Assembly (NCBI RefSeq): GCF_000801105.2
Contig: NC_079517.1
Location: forward strand, 4,960,001 to 5,024,000
Direction of reading: 5' to 3'
DNA length: 64,000 nt
DNA from: Raphanus sativus
Lineage: Eukaryota > Streptophyta > Magnoliopsida > Brassicales > Brassicaceae
The notes under the pieces are model-generated. The model was not told the DNA's origin. It saw only the letters and a list, made by a program, of their open reading frames with translations, and searched no databases. Below are positions 61,882 to 64,000 of the stretch, in pieces. Each line of letters opens with the position of its first letter. Position 1 is the first letter of the stretch. A program made the position numbers and the translations under genes.

Positions 61882-62747
61882 CTAAATTTTGATCCGCGCT
61901 TCGAAAACGCGGATTTTTTAAATTTATAAAAAATAATATGAAGCGCGGGTTTTTTAAATTTATAAAAAATAATATGAAATAGTATTTGGGATTATACATC
62001 TTTATCTACAAAGTATGTATTATATTGAAACAGAGAATTTGTTTAAAATTATATAAATTAGGAGTTTGTTTATTTTAAATTTTGTATGTGCATTCTTATA
62101 TATCTCTTTTTGAAGTCTGGAAATTTAATCTGAATTAAAAAAAACTCAACCAAAACCGATCCAAAAATATTTGTTTGGTTCGGGTCCAAATTCATAGCAA
62201 AGTACATATTGGATATTTCTTGTACATGCAGGTCTCGGTTGGGGTCTGGATCCTACCGAGACCTAATCGGATACTCAAAGTATGCAAAATATTTTGTGTG
62301 TATTAGGTATTTTTTGGTTTAACATGTCAGATTTTGGATAAAATTAGTTTAATCAGCCTTTTAAATATTTTTGGGCACTTTTGAGATTTTGGATGTTTAT
62401 TCAGAGTTTGGGTTTTTTCTAGTTTTCTGGTACCTGAGTTTTTAGGGTCAAACTATGAAAACTGACTCAGATCCGGTATACACCAAAAAATTACATGTAT
62501 TTTATATATATATATATTATAATATATATATATATTTAAATTATAGATACAAACCGATCAAGATATGAGAGAAACAAACACGTACCTTACACAAAGATCT
62601 AAACAAAATCTTAATTTAATTCTCATCAATTCATCTAAATATGATTACAAAAATATAAATATAATAAAAACAAAAAACAAATATAAAAAATTTAAATTTA
62701 AAATAAAAGAATATACCCGCCCTTCAAAAAGGCGGATCAAAATCTCA
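61882..62747. mobile_element. region bounded by two inverted Helitron-like 3' ends
   Basis: Left: ATTTTGATCCGCGCTTCGAA with a GC hairpin, the minus-strand form of the end of elements A and B. Right: CCGCCCTTCAAAAAGGCGG, then ATCAAAATCT, the plus-strand form. Whether this is one rearranged element or remnants of two is unclear. CTAG is mutated at both ends. Confidence 0.45.
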
Positions 62748-63414
62748 ACGATCATTCGGAAGCTATGGCCCATATTTTTTCGTTAATCGTGGTAGTTGGA
62801 GAGTACACGTGAATGGCAGGTAGGTAAGATATGTGGTTTACAATGTTGGTTGATGATCGTATACGATATGTTAGTGTCACTGTAATACAATATTCGTTGG
62901 TAATATATACTTCTCACAGACTGCATCTTTTGTTAGTTTTGTCGTTTTGGTTATTCACAAAGTGGCAACTAGTCAATCTGCCATATAACGATCCGTCATA
63001 TTAATCAACCATCAAATTTCAGCTGATTAATTTTGTTTTAGATCGATACACTTCATATATACTAGTATTTTTTATTTCATGGATTTTGTGTCCGCTGGTA
63101 AAACATTTTAAGTTGATCAATATCTGCCAAACGCAGCCGCAAAATTCGGGGTTGGAACAAGGGATGCAGATGGAGACGGATGGGTAGATCCGAATGCCAC
63201 GTCTCGTGATTTATACCGCATTTGCTTTCTAAAGAACTTTTCTTTTAACGAAAAAGACGACCAAAAAATTAACAAAAGTACAACAAAAATAAATATGCAT
63301 TTATTTTATTCAATTAAATTCTTTAAGAAATGATTGCTACGATGGAAATGAAATATATGTGAGAGTGCTTCGTGTAAGCAGGAGCCCCGCATAGTGAAAC
63401 TTGAGAAATGAGAT

Positions 63415-63452
63415 GGGTTGGGTATGGGTGATGGGTGATGGGTGATGGGTGG
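63415..63452 (+). repeat. GGGTGAT heptamer repeat, G-quadruplex candidate
   Basis: Six GGG runs at 63415, 63420, 63426, 63433, 63440 and 63447, the last four exactly seven bases apart with TGAT loops. Confidence 0.8.
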
Positions 63453-63614
63453 ATGAAGAATTAACGACACTACTACTTCTAGAGTGAACAGGACACTAAC
63501 CCTTTTTCCATTGTAGACGGATAAATGAACACAACATGATTCTTGGACGTGACATAAACTATTTATGGGTTTGATTGTTAACTATTTATGTAACGTGTAT
63601 TAGGATCGTTTTAA

Positions 63615-64000
63615 TTTATCTTATTAAAACAGAAATATTCTATTAGACCTAACATTTATTTTGTAAGTTTTTAAATTAAATACACCTTTATACTTTATAG
63701 TTATACTTACATTAAATCATTAATGTTTCTTTCTTTATACTACTATCTATGTTTCCAAACAATATATTTATTTCTTTATACTACTATCAATGTTTCCAAA
63801 CAATATATTTTTTATACTACTATCAATGTTTCCAAACAATACAATAATTAATCTTAGTTATGTTATATCTATCATTTTCTTTTTAAAATTTTGTAGAAAC
63901 GTCATAATTTCATACTCACTCTGTTCCAAAATAAGTAAGTTTTGAGGTTTTTACACGTTGATTAAGAAATTACAAACTTTTATTCTATTTTTCTCGTTTA
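63615..64000 (+). mobile_element. Helitron-like element C, cut by the window edge
   Basis: Same family and orientation as element A: begins TTTATCTTATTAAAACAG after A and follows A closely, with repeated ATGTTTCCAAACAATAT blocks, until about 63914, where another element interrupts it. Its 3' end lies beyond the window. Confidence 0.75.
63915..64000 (+). mobile_element. Stowaway-like MITE nested in Helitron-like element C
   Basis: CTCACTCTGTTCCAAAATAA follows a TA dinucleotide at the point where element C stops matching element A (which has TAAATTAC here). The sequence is the usual terminus of mariner-type Stowaway MITEs. The right end is outside the window. Confidence 0.65.

Larger units (their letters stand above)
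61719..63614. other. AT-rich DNA with Helitron-like termini; no gene
   Basis: No convincing gene. Two Helitron-like 3' termini face outward at 61882 and 62747. A 37-base sequence is duplicated at about 61911-61985. The open frame at 62565-62786 is AT-rich chance. A short EF-hand-like open stretch near 63140-63220 is not supported as a gene. Confidence 0.5.

Noticed and set aside
63130..63230. short open stretch with an EF-hand-like DADGDGWVD
   Set aside because: No start, no splice sites, stops on both sides; too short to support a gene.
1..64000. CRISPR array, operon, phage or novel defence system
   Set aside because: The DNA is a plant nuclear segment with spliced genes; nothing in it supports prokaryotic systems.

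Overview
The window is nuclear DNA of a flowering plant in the mustard family, most likely a Brassica or a close relative such as Raphanus. It has intron-rich genes with GT-AG introns, AT-rich intergenic DNA and Brassicaceae-type Helitrons and MITEs. Its genes match, in order, a segment of the upper arm of Arabidopsis chromosome 5, from about At5g08139 (left) to At5g07990 (right). Gene names rest on recognising the proteins and this gene order; no database was searched.

Layout. 0-4.8 kb: a RING-H2 E3 ligase on the minus strand. 4.8-13.3 kb: a long intergenic stretch with a near-identical 1.24 kb tandem Helitron duplication, MITEs and about eleven CACGTG G-boxes. 13.3-28.1 kb: a compact block of plus-strand genes, namely BIM1 (brassinosteroid bHLH), MPB2C (microtubule-associated coiled coil), an HRQ1-type DEAH helicase with an N-terminal ubiquitin-like domain, and L-asparaginase ASPGA1. 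28.4-31.6 kb: syntaxin SYP132 (minus), with a LINE fragment in its last intron and a 4-nt duplication in exon 3 that breaks the frame. 32.2 kb: tRNA-Ala(CGC). 33.2 kb: a small conserved plant protein (At5g08060-like). 34.4 kb: an orphan second exon of TOM5 with a MITE just upstream. 35-37.4 kb: GDPD6, with a hAT MITE in one intron. 37.8-39.8 kb: a decayed RPA70B. 40.3-42.2 kb: a POLAR-like coiled-coil protein. 42.6-47.3 kb: two Helitron-like elements in opposite orientation and a 448-bp tandem repeat. 47.7-48.5 kb: a four-exon PHD-finger gene. 49-50.3 kb: a GPI-anchored X8 (plasmodesmata callose-binding type) protein. 51.5-54.5 kb: TT7, flavonoid 3'-hydroxylase (CYP75B1). 55-64 kb: transposon-derived DNA without a convincing host gene.

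The genes share no pathway; they are held together by ancestral order. Several Arabidopsis neighbours (TCP17, At5g08050, the first exon of TOM5, parts of RPA70B) are absent or broken, as expected for one subgenome of a mesohexaploid losing redundant copies. I found no new molecular system. The most unusual items are the fresh tandem Helitron duplication inside a G-box-rich region, the 448-bp array, the SYP132 lesion and the partially erased TOM5 and RPA70B loci.
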